NCBI GenBank assembly: GCA_030652995.1
Contig: JAUSAG010000037.1
Coordinates: 1 to 35,903 of the forward strand
From: Methylotenera sp.
GTDB taxonomy: Bacteria; Pseudomonadota; Gammaproteobacteria; Burkholderiales; Methylophilaceae
Length of the DNA stretch: 35,903 nucleotides
Direction: 5' to 3'
Below the pieces are notes generated by a model. The model made no database searches. It was not told where the DNA came from and worked only from the letters and a program-made list of their open reading frames with translations. Shown piece after piece: positions 16,280 through 25,800 of this stretch (position 1 is its first letter; each line of letters begins with the position of its first letter). Both the position numbers and the translations under genes were made by a program.

Positions 16280-16758
16280 ACTTATCCGTAAAAATTCACC
16301 ATTATGCTATGGCTTGCAGCCTATTACTGGGCCTTGCCTTACCGGCAAAGCAGGTATTTGCTGAAAGCGTTGCATGGGAACAGTTAAACAAACAGCAACA
16401 GCAGACGCTGAGCGGCATCAAAGACCGCTGGCATGAATTATCGCCACAACGACAAGAAAATCTTAGCAAAGGTGCAGATAAATGGGCCAATATGCCTCCC
16501 GAGCAACAAGTACGTGCACGTGAGAATATTGAACGATATAAAAACTTGGCCCCAGAAGAAAAAGCCCTGATTAAAGAACGCATGCATAAATTCAGACAGT
16601 TACCACCTGAAAAACGGCAAGCTTTACGCGAGCGCTGGAAAAACATGCCGCCAGAACAAAAAGAACGTCTCAGAAATCGTATCAAAAACATGAGTCCAGA
16701 ACAGCGCCAGCAACTACGTGAAAGAATCAAAGAGCGTAGGATGCAACGCCATCAATAG
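16276..16758 (+). CDS. DUF3106 domain secreted protein
   Basis: 160 aa, starting in an ATGA overlap with the previous gene and preceded by AGGAGG. A signal peptide ends near VFA/ES (about residue 30). The rest is a series of helical repeats of the form MPPEQ-x3-LRER with lengths of about 13-16 residues, ending very Arg/Lys/Gln-rich (RQQLRERIKERRM). This is the DUF3106 pattern, common in betaproteobacteria next to ECF sigma genes. The protein is strongly basic and probably periplasmic; its biochemical role is not known. It is the last gene of the operon. No terminator is obvious after it. Confidence 0.88.
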   Translation: MNLSVKIHHYAMACSLLLGLALPAKQVFAESVAWEQLNKQQQQTLSGIKDRWHELSPQRQENLSKGADKWANMPPEQQVRARENIERYKNLAPEEKALIKERMHKFRQLPPEKRQALRERWKNMPPEQKERLRNRIKNMSPEQRQQLRERIKERRMQRHQ

Positions 16759-16860
16759 AACAGCAACTGAAAGCGCCGCATAAATAATCTACGGGAGAAA
16801 CGCAGATATAAATTTGAATCGTGGTGGTCGATGTTAAAATGCGAACTTAATTAAGTGAAC

Positions 16861-16962
16861 CTCCGTTTCAAAATCAAAAAAAGACACGAAGGCGAGCTGA
16901 AGACATTACATTCTGTACGGTGTAGCGATGCCGACAAAGTATTTTTGCATTTTCAAACGGAG
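16861..16962 (+). promoter_or_regulatory. Structured mRNA leader predicted to mask the ribosome-binding site of the RbgA-type GTPase gene
   Basis: The arms CTCCGTTT (16861-16868) and AAACGGAG (16955-16962) are perfectly complementary. The pairing continues with interruptions through AAAAT/ATTTT and CAAAAA/TTTTTG. The right arm contains GGAG, the ribosome-binding site five bases before the ATG at 16968. Inside, a nested hairpin can form: GGC (16891-16893) with GCC (16930-16932), GCT with AGC (16924-16926), ACA with TGT (16921-16923), and TAC with GTA around an ATTCT loop. A possible promoter (TTGAAT at 16814, TAAAAT at 16835, 15-base spacer) precedes it. It matches no riboswitch class I know. 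Confidence 0.5.
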
Positions 16963-16967
16963 TAAGA

Positions 16968-17924
16968 ATGGCAATTCAATGGTATCCGGGTCACATGACC
17001 CAAGCACGCAAAAAAGCCGAAGAGACGATGGAGTTCACCGACATGGTTATCGAAGTGCTAGATGCGCGCGTGCCTGCCGCCAGCCATAACCCGATGATTG
17101 ATGAAATGCGCCTATTTCGCCAGCGCCCGCAGCTTAAAATCTTGAATAAAGCGGATTTAGCTGACCCAGCAGCCACACAAGCCTGGCTCAATTACTTTAA
17201 TGCGCAACCCAACACTAAAGCGGTTGCGCTGTCTTGCAAAAAACCTGGCGATGCTAAAAAAATCCCTGCTATTTGCAGAAAAATCACGCCCCACCGAGGC
17301 ACACATTTAAAGCCGTTACGCATGCTAATAATGGGCATTCCTAACGTGGGTAAATCAACATTGATGAACGCCCTGCTCAACCGCCGCGTGGCAAAAGTTG
17401 GCGACGAGCCCGCTGTGACTAAAAGCCAGCAACGCTTTGATTTAGACGACACCATGAGTATTACCGATACACCGGGCATGATGTGGCCAAAAATCGCTTA
17501 TGAGTCGGATGGCTATATGCTGGCAGCGAGCCATGCGATTGGTCGCAACGCGGTGATTGATGAAGATGTTGCACTATTTTTAGCGGATAATTTACTTAAA
17601 AATTACCCAGCCCTACTCAATGCGCGCTACAAACTAGATACCATGAAACATGATGGTGGTTTTTTAGATGTGCTTAAAATGGATGGTGTTGATTTGATGG
17701 AAGCCATTGCCAAACGTCGCTCTTACAAACGCCATGACGGCTTGTGGGATACTGAAAAAACTGCGGTGGCTTTTTTAACGGATTACCGCAGTGGCGCCAT
17801 AGGTCGCGTGAGTTTAGAAACCCCCGCTTCAAGAGCTGAAATGACATCACAGACAGAAACTAATAAACCAAATACCTCAGAAAGCGATTCAGACACTGAC
17901 AGCGCGACTGACACGCCGCAATAA
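16968..17924 (+). CDS. ylqF: Ribosome biogenesis GTPase YlqF/RbgA family
   Basis: 318 aa. It is a circularly permuted GTPase: G4 NKAD at 60-63 comes before G1 GIPNVGKS at 123-130, then G3 DTPG at 167-170. The start is the typical IQWYPGHM. In the family, RbgA/YlqF acts in late assembly of the 50S ribosomal subunit. The C-terminal domain contains the usual helical part, then ends with a Ser/Thr/Asp-rich tail of about 30 residues that looks disordered and is not part of the core fold. The GGAG ribosome-binding site lies in a predicted long stem (16861-16962). The rep gene begins nine bases after the stop. Confidence 0.93.
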   Translation: MAIQWYPGHMTQARKKAEETMEFTDMVIEVLDARVPAASHNPMIDEMRLFRQRPQLKILNKADLADPAATQAWLNYFNAQPNTKAVALSCKKPGDAKKIPAICRKITPHRGTHLKPLRMLIMGIPNVGKSTLMNALLNRRVAKVGDEPAVTKSQQRFDLDDTMSITDTPGMMWPKIAYESDGYMLAASHAIGRNAVIDEDVALFLADNLLKNYPALLNARYKLDTMKHDGGFLDVLKMDGVDLMEAIAKRRSYKRHDGLWDTEKTAVAFLTDYRSGAIGRVSLETPASRAEMTSQTETNKPNTSESDSDTDSATDTPQ

Positions 17925-17933
17925 TACGCTGCA

Positions 17934-19964
17934 ATGCTGAACAACATGAATGCGCCTCAACGTGAGGCGGTGAAATACTTGGATGGCCCGTTACTCGTGC
18001 TTGCTGGCGCTGGTAGCGGCAAAACGCGCGTCATTACACAAAAAATCAGTTATCTGATTAACGAAGCTGGCTACAACCCTAAAGAAATCGCAGCGATTAC
18101 CTTTACCAACAAAGCCGCACTAGAGATGCAGGAGCGCGTGGCTAAGCTCATGCAAGGCAAAAACATCAAGGGTTTAACCATTGCCACTTTCCATTCACTT
18201 GGCCTGCAAATGTTACGTGCCGAGGCGGCTTTACTCGGTTACAAGCCACAATTTTCCATTTTGGATTCATCAGACAGTTTTAAAATTTTGGCAGATGTAC
18301 TCGCCACTACCGATAAACAACTGTTACGCAAAACGCAATGGCAAATCTCCAACTGGAAGAACTCTTTTATCAATCCAGATCAAGCCAAAGCTACGGCGGA
18401 TGAAGAACTCACCCACGCTGCCGCCAAGGTGTATCAAATCTACCAACAAACATTAAAAGCCTATCAAGCGGTGGATTTTGATGACCTGATAAAGCTACCT
18501 GTTGAATTATTTGAGCAGCACGAAGAGGCGCTTAATAAATGGCAACGCAAGCTGCAATACCTGCTTATAGATGAATACCAGGACACCAATGCCTGCCAGT
18601 ATAAATTGGTAAAAATGCTCACCGGCGTACGCGGCCAATTTACAGCGGTGGGCGATGACGACCAAGCCATTTACGGCTGGCGTGGTGCGGATGTAGAAAA
18701 CCTACGCCAACTCACCACTGACTTTAGCAAATTAAAAGTGATTAAATTAGAGCAAAACTACCGCTCTACCGTGCGTATTTTGCGCGCTGCCAATCAGGTG
18801 ATTTCAAATAATCCTAAGTTGTTTGAAAAAAAACTATGGAGCGAGCTGGGCATGGGTGATTTACTGCAAGTTACCGCAGCCATGAGCGAAGAGCATGAAG
18901 CTGAGGGCGTGGTGATGAAGCTACAAGCGCACAAGTTTGAAAACCGCACTTTTTATAAAGATTATGCAATTCTCTATCGTGGCAATCACCAAGCGCGTAT
19001 CTTCGAGCAACATTTACGTAATCAAAAAATTCCCTATACGGTTTCGGGTGGTCAATCATTTTTTGATAAAGCTGAAATTAAGGATTTAATTAGCTACTTA
19101 CGTTTAGTCGCCAATGAAGATGACGACCCTGCGTTTATCCGTGCCGCAACTACGCCTAAAAAAGGCATCGGCAACACCACGCTGGAGCGGCTTGGTGAAT
19201 ATGCCAGTGCACATAAAATTTCACTGTTCGCCGCTGCATTTGAAGGTGGCTTTCAAAGTGAAATCGGTAATAAACAGTTAGAAGACCTGCTCAACTTTTG
19301 TCAATACATCAATAAACTACAGCACCGCGCAGTACGCGACCCAGCAGGTGACTTACTCAATGATTTACTGGCGACGATTCAATACGAGGCCTTTTTATAC
19401 GATAGCGAAGAACCGCGCGCTGCCGAAGGCAAATGGGCTAACGTGCTCGATTTTATCGGCTGGCTGACTAAAAAAGGTGAGGCGAATACTGAATATGGCA
19501 ACGAATCTGCAGGCAAAAACCTGCTTGAACTCACGCAAATGGTCTCACTGATGAGCATGCTGGAAGGCCGCGAAAATGGCGAGCCGGATGCGGTAAAACT
19601 CTCGACTCTGCATGCCGCTAAAGGGCTGGAGTTTGGTCATGTGTTTTTAATAGGTGTTGAAGAAGGCATATTGCCGCATCGCGAAAGTATCGATGCCGGT
19701 ATTTTAGACCCGACAAAAATTGAAGAAGAACGACGTTTGATGTACGTAGGCATTACTCGTGCACAAAAATCACTTAACATCTCATGGTGCAAAAAACGCA
19801 AGCGCGCTGGTGAAATGCAAATGTGCGAACCCAGCCGCTTTATTGCCGAAATCCCTAAAGATGACGTGCGCCACTTTGGCAACCCTTTCAACAAAGACGC
19901 CGAAGCCAGCAAGGACTTTGGTAAATCTAAGATGGCGAACATAAAAGCCATGTTAGGTAAGTAA
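17934..19964 (+). CDS. rep: ATP-dependent DNA helicase Rep
   Basis: 676 aa, matching E. coli Rep (673 aa) in length and motif order. Walker A GAGSGKT is at 25-31, motif II DEYQDT at about 213, then VGDDDQAIYGWRGA, LEQNYRST near 271, TLHAAKGLEF, and motif VI VGITRAQ near 605. Rep is a superfamily 1A 3'-5' helicase that helps forks through protein roadblocks and restarts replication. The start is ATG at 17934 or the in-frame ATG at 17946; neither has a good ribosome-binding site, so coupling to the GTPase gene nine bases upstream is likely. Confidence 0.96.
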   Translation: MLNNMNAPQREAVKYLDGPLLVLAGAGSGKTRVITQKISYLINEAGYNPKEIAAITFTNKAALEMQERVAKLMQGKNIKGLTIATFHSLGLQMLRAEAALLGYKPQFSILDSSDSFKILADVLATTDKQLLRKTQWQISNWKNSFINPDQAKATADEELTHAAAKVYQIYQQTLKAYQAVDFDDLIKLPVELFEQHEEALNKWQRKLQYLLIDEYQDTNACQYKLVKMLTGVRGQFTAVGDDDQAIYGWRGADVENLRQLTTDFSKLKVIKLEQNYRSTVRILRAANQVISNNPKLFEKKLWSELGMGDLLQVTAAMSEEHEAEGVVMKLQAHKFENRTFYKDYAILYRGNHQARIFEQHLRNQKIPYTVSGGQSFFDKAEIKDLISYLRLVANEDDDPAFIRAATTPKKGIGNTTLERLGEYASAHKISLFAAAFEGGFQSEIGNKQLEDLLNFCQYINKLQHRAVRDPAGDLLNDLLATIQYEAFLYDSEEPRAAEGKWANVLDFIGWLTKKGEANTEYGNESAGKNLLELTQMVSLMSMLEGRENGEPDAVKLSTLHAAKGLEFGHVFLIGVEEGILPHRESIDAGILDPTKIEEERRLMYVGITRAQKSLNISWCKKRKRAGEMQMCEPSRFIAEIPKDDVRHFGNPFNKDAEASKDFGKSKMANIKAMLGK

Positions 19965-20117
19965 AGCCATCGTATATAAAATACTTAGAGTTTACGCTGC
20001 ATATACTACATTTTCTACCCGATAGATTGCCATCTTCTGTTAAGTGATTATTAGCTTTAAACCTTCATTTATGTTAAATTCTTACATTATTGTTATCGAT
20101 TGGTTAGGGGTATGAAT

Positions 20118-20330
20118 ATGTCTGCAATTGCAACGCTTTCTAGTAAGTATCAAATATCTATTCCAAAATCGGTAAGAGAAGAACTGCATTGGCAATCTGG
20201 TCAGCAGTTTGTATTTATTCCCAAAGGTAAGGGCATGCTGGTCATGCCAGTGCCCAGTTTTGAGCAGCTCAATGGCATTGCAGCAGGCGCTGATAGCAGT
20301 AACTATCGTGACCTTGACGATAGATTTTGA
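20118..20330 (+). CDS. vapB: VapB-type antitoxin (AbrB/SpoVT fold)
   Basis: 70 aa. AGGGG (20106-20110) lies seven bases before the ATG at 20118 and only one base before the ATG at 20112, so 20118 is the better start. The N-terminal half is a swapped-hairpin AbrB domain (ATLSSKYQISIPKSVREEL, WQSGQQFVF) that binds its own promoter in this family. The C-terminal tail (SSNYRDLDDRF) is the part that would wrap around the toxin. Its TGA overlaps the ATG of the PIN toxin gene. Confidence 0.9.
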   Translation: MSAIATLSSKYQISIPKSVREELHWQSGQQFVFIPKGKGMLVMPVPSFEQLNGIAAGADSSNYRDLDDRF

Positions 20331-20719
20331 TGCAATTCGATAAAATACGGGTTGTTGATACCTCGGTCTGGATAGAGTGGTTAATAGATAGCCCTCTTAA
20401 ACAATTCATTATTGAGCAGTTTCCCGAGCCATCTCAATGCATAGTGCCTACCATTGTGCAGTTAGAATTAAGTAAATGGCTCACACGAGAAATTGGCGAG
20501 ACTGAAGCTGACCAAGTCATTGCCTATACGCAAAACTGTGTAGTTGTAGCGCTAGATACAAAAATTGCTTTACAAGCGGCAGAACTACATCGACAGTATA
20601 AACTCGCCACAGCAGATGCTATTGTGTATGCAACCGCTTTAATTCATGGTGCAGATTTACTCACTTGTGATGCGCATTTTGAAAACCTGCCTCACGTTAT
20701 GTTCATTAAAAAATCTTAA
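20330..20719 (+). CDS. vapC: VapC-type PIN-domain toxin
   Basis: 129 aa from the ATG at 20330, which overlaps the antitoxin stop (TGATG). The PIN acidic residues are in place: VVDTSVWIEW (first Asp), VQLELSKW (Glu), ATADAIVYATA (Asp) and LLTCDAHF (last Asp). VapC toxins are Mg-dependent RNases, often cutting initiator tRNA or rRNA; the target here is not known. It forms a complete two-gene toxin-antitoxin operon with the upstream gene. The gap before uup is only 39 bases, but uup is probably expressed independently. Confidence 0.92.
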   Translation: MQFDKIRVVDTSVWIEWLIDSPLKQFIIEQFPEPSQCIVPTIVQLELSKWLTREIGETEADQVIAYTQNCVVVALDTKIALQAAELHRQYKLATADAIVYATALIHGADLLTCDAHFENLPHVMFIKKS

Positions 20720-20758
20720 AAAGTATCACCCTTAATAATCACTTAATTTTGGTCACCT

Positions 20759-22699
20759 ATGCCCTACATCACCCTAGATAACGCCTCTTTAGCTTTTGGT
20801 CACCATGCCCTGCTTGATCACGCCTCATTTCAGCTCGATGCTGGCGAGCGCGTAGGTTTAATTGGCCGCAACGGTGCAGGTAAATCCAGTTTATTAAAGG
20901 CGATTGCTGGCACCATTAAATTAGATGATGGCATCGTATGGCGCGAGCCTAATGCACGCGTGGTTTATGTGCCGCAAGAGCCGGAGCTTAACACCCAGCA
21001 TACTGTGTTTGAAGCCGTGGCAGAAGGCTTGGGCAACCTGCAACAAATACTGGTAGATTACCACCAAGTGACACACGACATGGGCGAACCTGACGCAGAT
21101 ATCAATGCATTGATGGAACGCATGCAACACTTACAACATGATTTGGATGTGCAAAACGGCTGGGCGGCACAATCGCGTGTTGAAGCGGTATTAAGCCGCT
21201 TGAATTTGGATGCAGATGCGCTAATTAGCACGCTGTCCGGTGGCTGGCGTAAGCGCGTAGCGTTGGGTCGTGCGCTAGTGGCCGAGCCTGAAGTATTGCT
21301 GTTAGATGAGCCCACCAATCACCTGGATTTAAGCGCCATTGAATGGCTGGAAGATTTATTACTCGGCTTTAATGGCAGCGTGTTGTTTATTACCCATGAT
21401 AGACGCTTTTTAGATAAACTCGCCACCCGTATTACTGAGTTAGACCGTGGAATACTTACCGACTTCATCGGCAACTTTACCGCTTACCAAGTTAAAAAAG
21501 AGGAGTTAGTAGCGGTTGAGGAAACCCACGCTGCCAAGTTTGATAAGATTTTAGCGCAAGAAGAAGTTTGGATAAGACAAGGTATCAAGGCGCGCCGCAC
21601 CCGTAATGAAGGCCGCGTCAGGCGTTTAGAAGCCTTGCGCCTAGAGCGTGCGGCACGTCGTGAACGCCAAGGTAACGTTAAACTCAATGTAGATACAGGC
21701 GAACGTAGCGGCAAACTGGTGGCGGAACTTGATAACGTCAGCAAAGCTTATGGCGACAAAGTACTGATTAAGAATTTCAGCACCCGCATTTTACGTGGCG
21801 ATAAAATTGGCTTATTAGGCCCTAACGGTATCGGTAAAACTACGCTACTTAAACTTATTTTAGGAGATATTGAGCCAGATAGCGGCAAAATCGAACGTGG
21901 CAGTAAACAAAGCGTCGCTTATTTTGACCAAATGCGTGAACAGCTGGATGAAGAAGCCACGCTGGTCGATACTATTAGCCCGGGTTCAGATTTTATTGAA
22001 ATCGGTAATGAACGGAAACACGTCATTAGTTATTTGGAAGACTTTTTGTTTCCGCCACAACGCTCACGCTCTCCAGTTAAATCACTCTCAGGTGGTGAAC
22101 GCAATCGCTTATTACTGGCGCGTTTATTTGCGCGCCCAGCCAATATATTAGTGCTGGATGAACCCACCAATGATCTGGACATTGATACTTTAGAGCTATT
22201 AGAAAACTTATTGCAAGACTTTGATGGCACCCTGTTTTTAGTCAGCCATGACCGCGCATTTTTAGAAAATACCGTCACGCAAGTGATTGCGTTTGAAGGT
22301 AATGGCGTACTCACTGAATTTGGCGGTGGTTACGATGATTGGCAACGCTTTACGCAACAGCGTTTGCAAGATAACCGTACCGAAGAAAAACGTTTAGCTG
22401 AAGTTGCACAATCGACAAAAAACGATACTAAATCAACCAATGTCGCGCAAAACAAAGCCACCCCGAAACTGAGCTTTAAAGAACAAAAAGAGCTGGATGA
22501 AATTCCAGTTAAAATTGAACAACTAGAAGCCGAGCAGGCCAGTATCAATTTAAAACTTGCCGATAGTGGCCTTTACCAAACTGAAGATAAAACAAAAAAC
22601 GATGAAATTAAACAGCTACAATTAAGATTAACAGAAATTGAACTATTGCTAGAAAGCTTACTTGCGCGCTGGGAGCTACTAGATGCAAAGGCAAGCTAA
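20759..22699 (+). CDS. uup: ABC-F family ATPase Uup
   Basis: 646 aa (E. coli Uup 635). It has two ATP-binding cassettes in one chain and no membrane segments. Cassette 1 has Walker A GRNGAGKS (36-43), signature LSGGW (159-163) and LLLDEPTNHLD (180-190). Cassette 2 has Walker A GPNGIGKT near 354, signature LSGGERN near 443 and DEPTND near 468. The linker has IRQGIKARRTRNEGRV, which separates Uup from other ABC-F proteins. The C-terminal 80 residues form a charged coiled coil of the Uup DNA-binding type. Uup acts in ribosome and replication quality control and limits precise excision of transposons. Confidence 0.95.
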   Translation: MPYITLDNASLAFGHHALLDHASFQLDAGERVGLIGRNGAGKSSLLKAIAGTIKLDDGIVWREPNARVVYVPQEPELNTQHTVFEAVAEGLGNLQQILVDYHQVTHDMGEPDADINALMERMQHLQHDLDVQNGWAAQSRVEAVLSRLNLDADALISTLSGGWRKRVALGRALVAEPEVLLLDEPTNHLDLSAIEWLEDLLLGFNGSVLFITHDRRFLDKLATRITELDRGILTDFIGNFTAYQVKKEELVAVEETHAAKFDKILAQEEVWIRQGIKARRTRNEGRVRRLEALRLERAARRERQGNVKLNVDTGERSGKLVAELDNVSKAYGDKVLIKNFSTRILRGDKIGLLGPNGIGKTTLLKLILGDIEPDSGKIERGSKQSVAYFDQMREQLDEEATLVDTISPGSDFIEIGNERKHVISYLEDFLFPPQRSRSPVKSLSGGERNRLLLARLFARPANILVLDEPTNDLDIDTLELLENLLQDFDGTLFLVSHDRAFLENTVTQVIAFEGNGVLTEFGGGYDDWQRFTQQRLQDNRTEEKRLAEVAQSTKNDTKSTNVAQNKATPKLSFKEQKELDEIPVKIEQLEAEQASINLKLADSGLYQTEDKTKNDEIKQLQLRLTEIELLLESLLARWELLDAKAS

Positions 22700-22818
22700 T
22701 CTGCACAACTAAAACAATAATTTATCTCGAAAAATTTAAGTTTATTTAAATTTTAATTTATTAGAAATCAATTAGTTAAGTAAGTTTTTTTACTTGTAGA
22801 GGTAAAGTTGCCATTCTT

Positions 22819-22827
22819 TGCTATACT
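22819..22827 (+). promoter_or_regulatory. Extended -10 promoter upstream of the GGDEF/EAL gene
   Basis: TGC-TATACT is an extended -10 element about 60 bases before the start codon. No -35 at proper spacing is evident. The 22700-22880 gap is otherwise very AT-rich and shows no gene. Confidence 0.4.
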
Positions 22828-22886
22828 GTTTTTATGGAATACATTAATTTCTTCTGTTAAGACTAAATTTTAGCAATGAATTGACA

Positions 22887-25800
22887 ATGCCCGTTAACGC
22901 CATCAACTATATCCAGAACCTAGTCAGGTCGCAGCTAATGCCACTAGTCCTGACTTGTCTCGTGTTGATTGGTGGGCTGACTACAACCTATGTGCTGTGG
23001 CATCAAGCGCAACAACAACAAGACGCGCATCTTCGTAACACATTCGAGTTTGCATCAACACAGGTCACCAGCAATATTATCAGCCGCATTAACAACTACA
23101 TTGTAGTCATGCGCGGCATTCAAGGGTTTATCCACGGCTCTGATCATGTCACCAAAAGTGAATTTATCACTTATATTCAGGGTTTGCAACTGCAAGAAAA
23201 ACTCCCCGGGGTACAAGGGGTTGGCCTAATCAAAATAGTATTGCATGCCGACAAAAACAAACACATCGCAGAGATGCGTCATCAAGGCAATGCCGTCTAT
23301 AAAATCAACCCTGATGCCGAGCGTGAACGCTATGCTCCCATCACGCAGATGGAACCATTAACTAAAGAAAATCATAAAGTAATCGGGCTAGATACATTAA
23401 CAATACCAGCCGCCGCACTCGCTATGCAGCAGGCACTAGCGCTTAATGATGTCACAATTACTTCAAGAATCACGCTAGCTCAAGATGCTGGCAAAAATGA
23501 TGTGTTTGGTTTTGTGATGTACCTACCACTATACAAAAACACAACCAATCTCAACACCTTGCCTGAAAGGCAAGCTGCTATTGCTGGTTGGGTCGATGTG
23601 CCCTTTCGTATTCAGGATCTCATCACGAGCCTCCAAAATGAGATTGACCCCGATATTGATCTTGAAATCCATGATGGTGAACCGCAGCTTGCCGATAGCC
23701 TAATGTATCACTCTGATCATGTGTCTCATCAAAAAAGATTAGCTGACGGCAGGCTTCAACTCAGCCGTATTATTGAGATTGGCGGTCGTCAGTGGACGCT
23801 GCTGATGAGCACCACCCCGGCATTTGAAGCGCGCACCACTTCAGGTAATCAAACAACTTTGCTTGGACTTACTGGAATAGTGCTCACACTAACACTGTGC
23901 TTATTAACTTGGTTACTCTCAATAGGCAAAGAAAACGCACAAACGCGCTTTCAGCAGCTGTTCAATCAGGCAAGTGACGGTATTTTAATCATGAACCGTG
24001 ACTATCGCTTTGTTGATGCCAATAACGCTACTTTAGCGTTATTGGGCTATACCAGAGACGAACTCTTTAAACTGCACTTACCCGACATTCTGGCAAAGCA
24101 AGAGTTACCGCGCTTACAGCGCGTACTTCCTAACATTATGTCAGGCACGCCAAACCGTGATGAATGGACGCATGTCCGCAGTGATGGCTCTGAATTTCCG
24201 GTCGAAGTTAGCGCCCACAAATTAGACAACGAACGTTTTTTTGCCATTTTGCATGACCTCACTGAGCGCAAAAAAAATGAGAAAATCATCAAAGACTCTG
24301 AGGCGCGCTACAAATTACTTTTCACCGCTAACCCTGTGCCAATATGGGTATATGACATTAAGACGCTTGCGTTTATTGCAGTAAATAATGCCGCAATCGT
24401 TCAATATGGCTACACCAATGAAGAATTCATTGGGATGAAAATCAGTGATGTCAGACCAAAAGACGACCTGCAGCATTTTCAAGATAACATCAAAGAAACT
24501 GCCAGAATAACCGACCTATACAACCAGGCGGGCATCTGGCAACACCGCAAAAAAGATGGCAGCCTAATTTGGGTAGACATTACATGCCATACTTTAACCT
24601 TTGAGGGTCGCGCTGCAGAGATGGTTTTAGCGCAAGATGTCACAGCACGCGTTAAAGCTGAGCAGCAATTACATATTAGCGCGAAAGTATTTGAATCTAG
24701 CCATGAAGGGCTAGTCATCACCGATGCCAGCACTTTAATTCTTTCGGTCAATCAAGCTTACAGCGAGATGACTGGGTACTCACTCAATGAACTCATCGGT
24801 AAAACACCCGCCTTTAGTAAATCAAAAGTTCATGATGAAGGCTTTTACAAAGCAATGTGGGCTAGCCTAAACCATGATCATCACTGGCAAGGTGAAATCT
24901 GGAATCAACGCAAGAATGGAGAAGTCTACCCCGTATGGCTTAGCATCACGGCCGTGATTGATGAGGCGGGCAAAGTAAGCAACTACATTGCTTCACTTTC
25001 TGATATATCACAATCTAAAAAAGCCGAAGAAACGATATACAACCTCGCTTTTTACGATGCACTCACAGGGCTTTCCAACCGCCAACTGCTACGAGAACGT
25101 TTACAAAAAATCGTAGCGTTTGATCCAAAGCAGCAACACCAAGGCGCCATTCTACACATTGATCTGGATGATTTTAAATCGCTCAACGATACCAAAGGTC
25201 ATGATGTTGGCGACCAACTTTTGATCGAGGTTGCAAAACGCATCCGTAATTGCACCTACCCTGACGACACCGTTGCACGTCTGGGTAGCGATGAATTTGT
25301 CGTCATGCTCGACTTATTAAACATAGAACAAGAGCAAGCCACCAGAGAAGTCGAAAAAATTGCCGAAAGAATTCACAACGCCATCAATCAACCTTTTAGC
25401 TTGCGCGACAATGAATACCACTGCACTTCTTGTATCGGCATCAATCTTTTTCACAATGACGAAACCTCGATAGAAGAAGTGCTTCGCAAAGCTGACGCGG
25501 CAATGTTCCAAGCCAAAAAATCGGGGCGAAATAAAATTCACTTTTTTGATGTCGAAATGCAAGCCGCACTTGAACAGCGCGTGATGCTCGAATCCATGCT
25601 ACACCAAGCAACTCCAGATCAGTTTGTGCTGCACTACCAGATGCAGGTAGATGACACCGGCAGGATTTTTGGTGCTGAGGCGCTCATCCGCTGGCAACAC
25701 CCACAACAAGGGCTGATTTCGCCCGCCGTATTCATCCCTCTGGCAGAAGAAACTGGACTGATACTCCCTATTGGCCGTTGGGTACTAGAGACCGCTTGCA

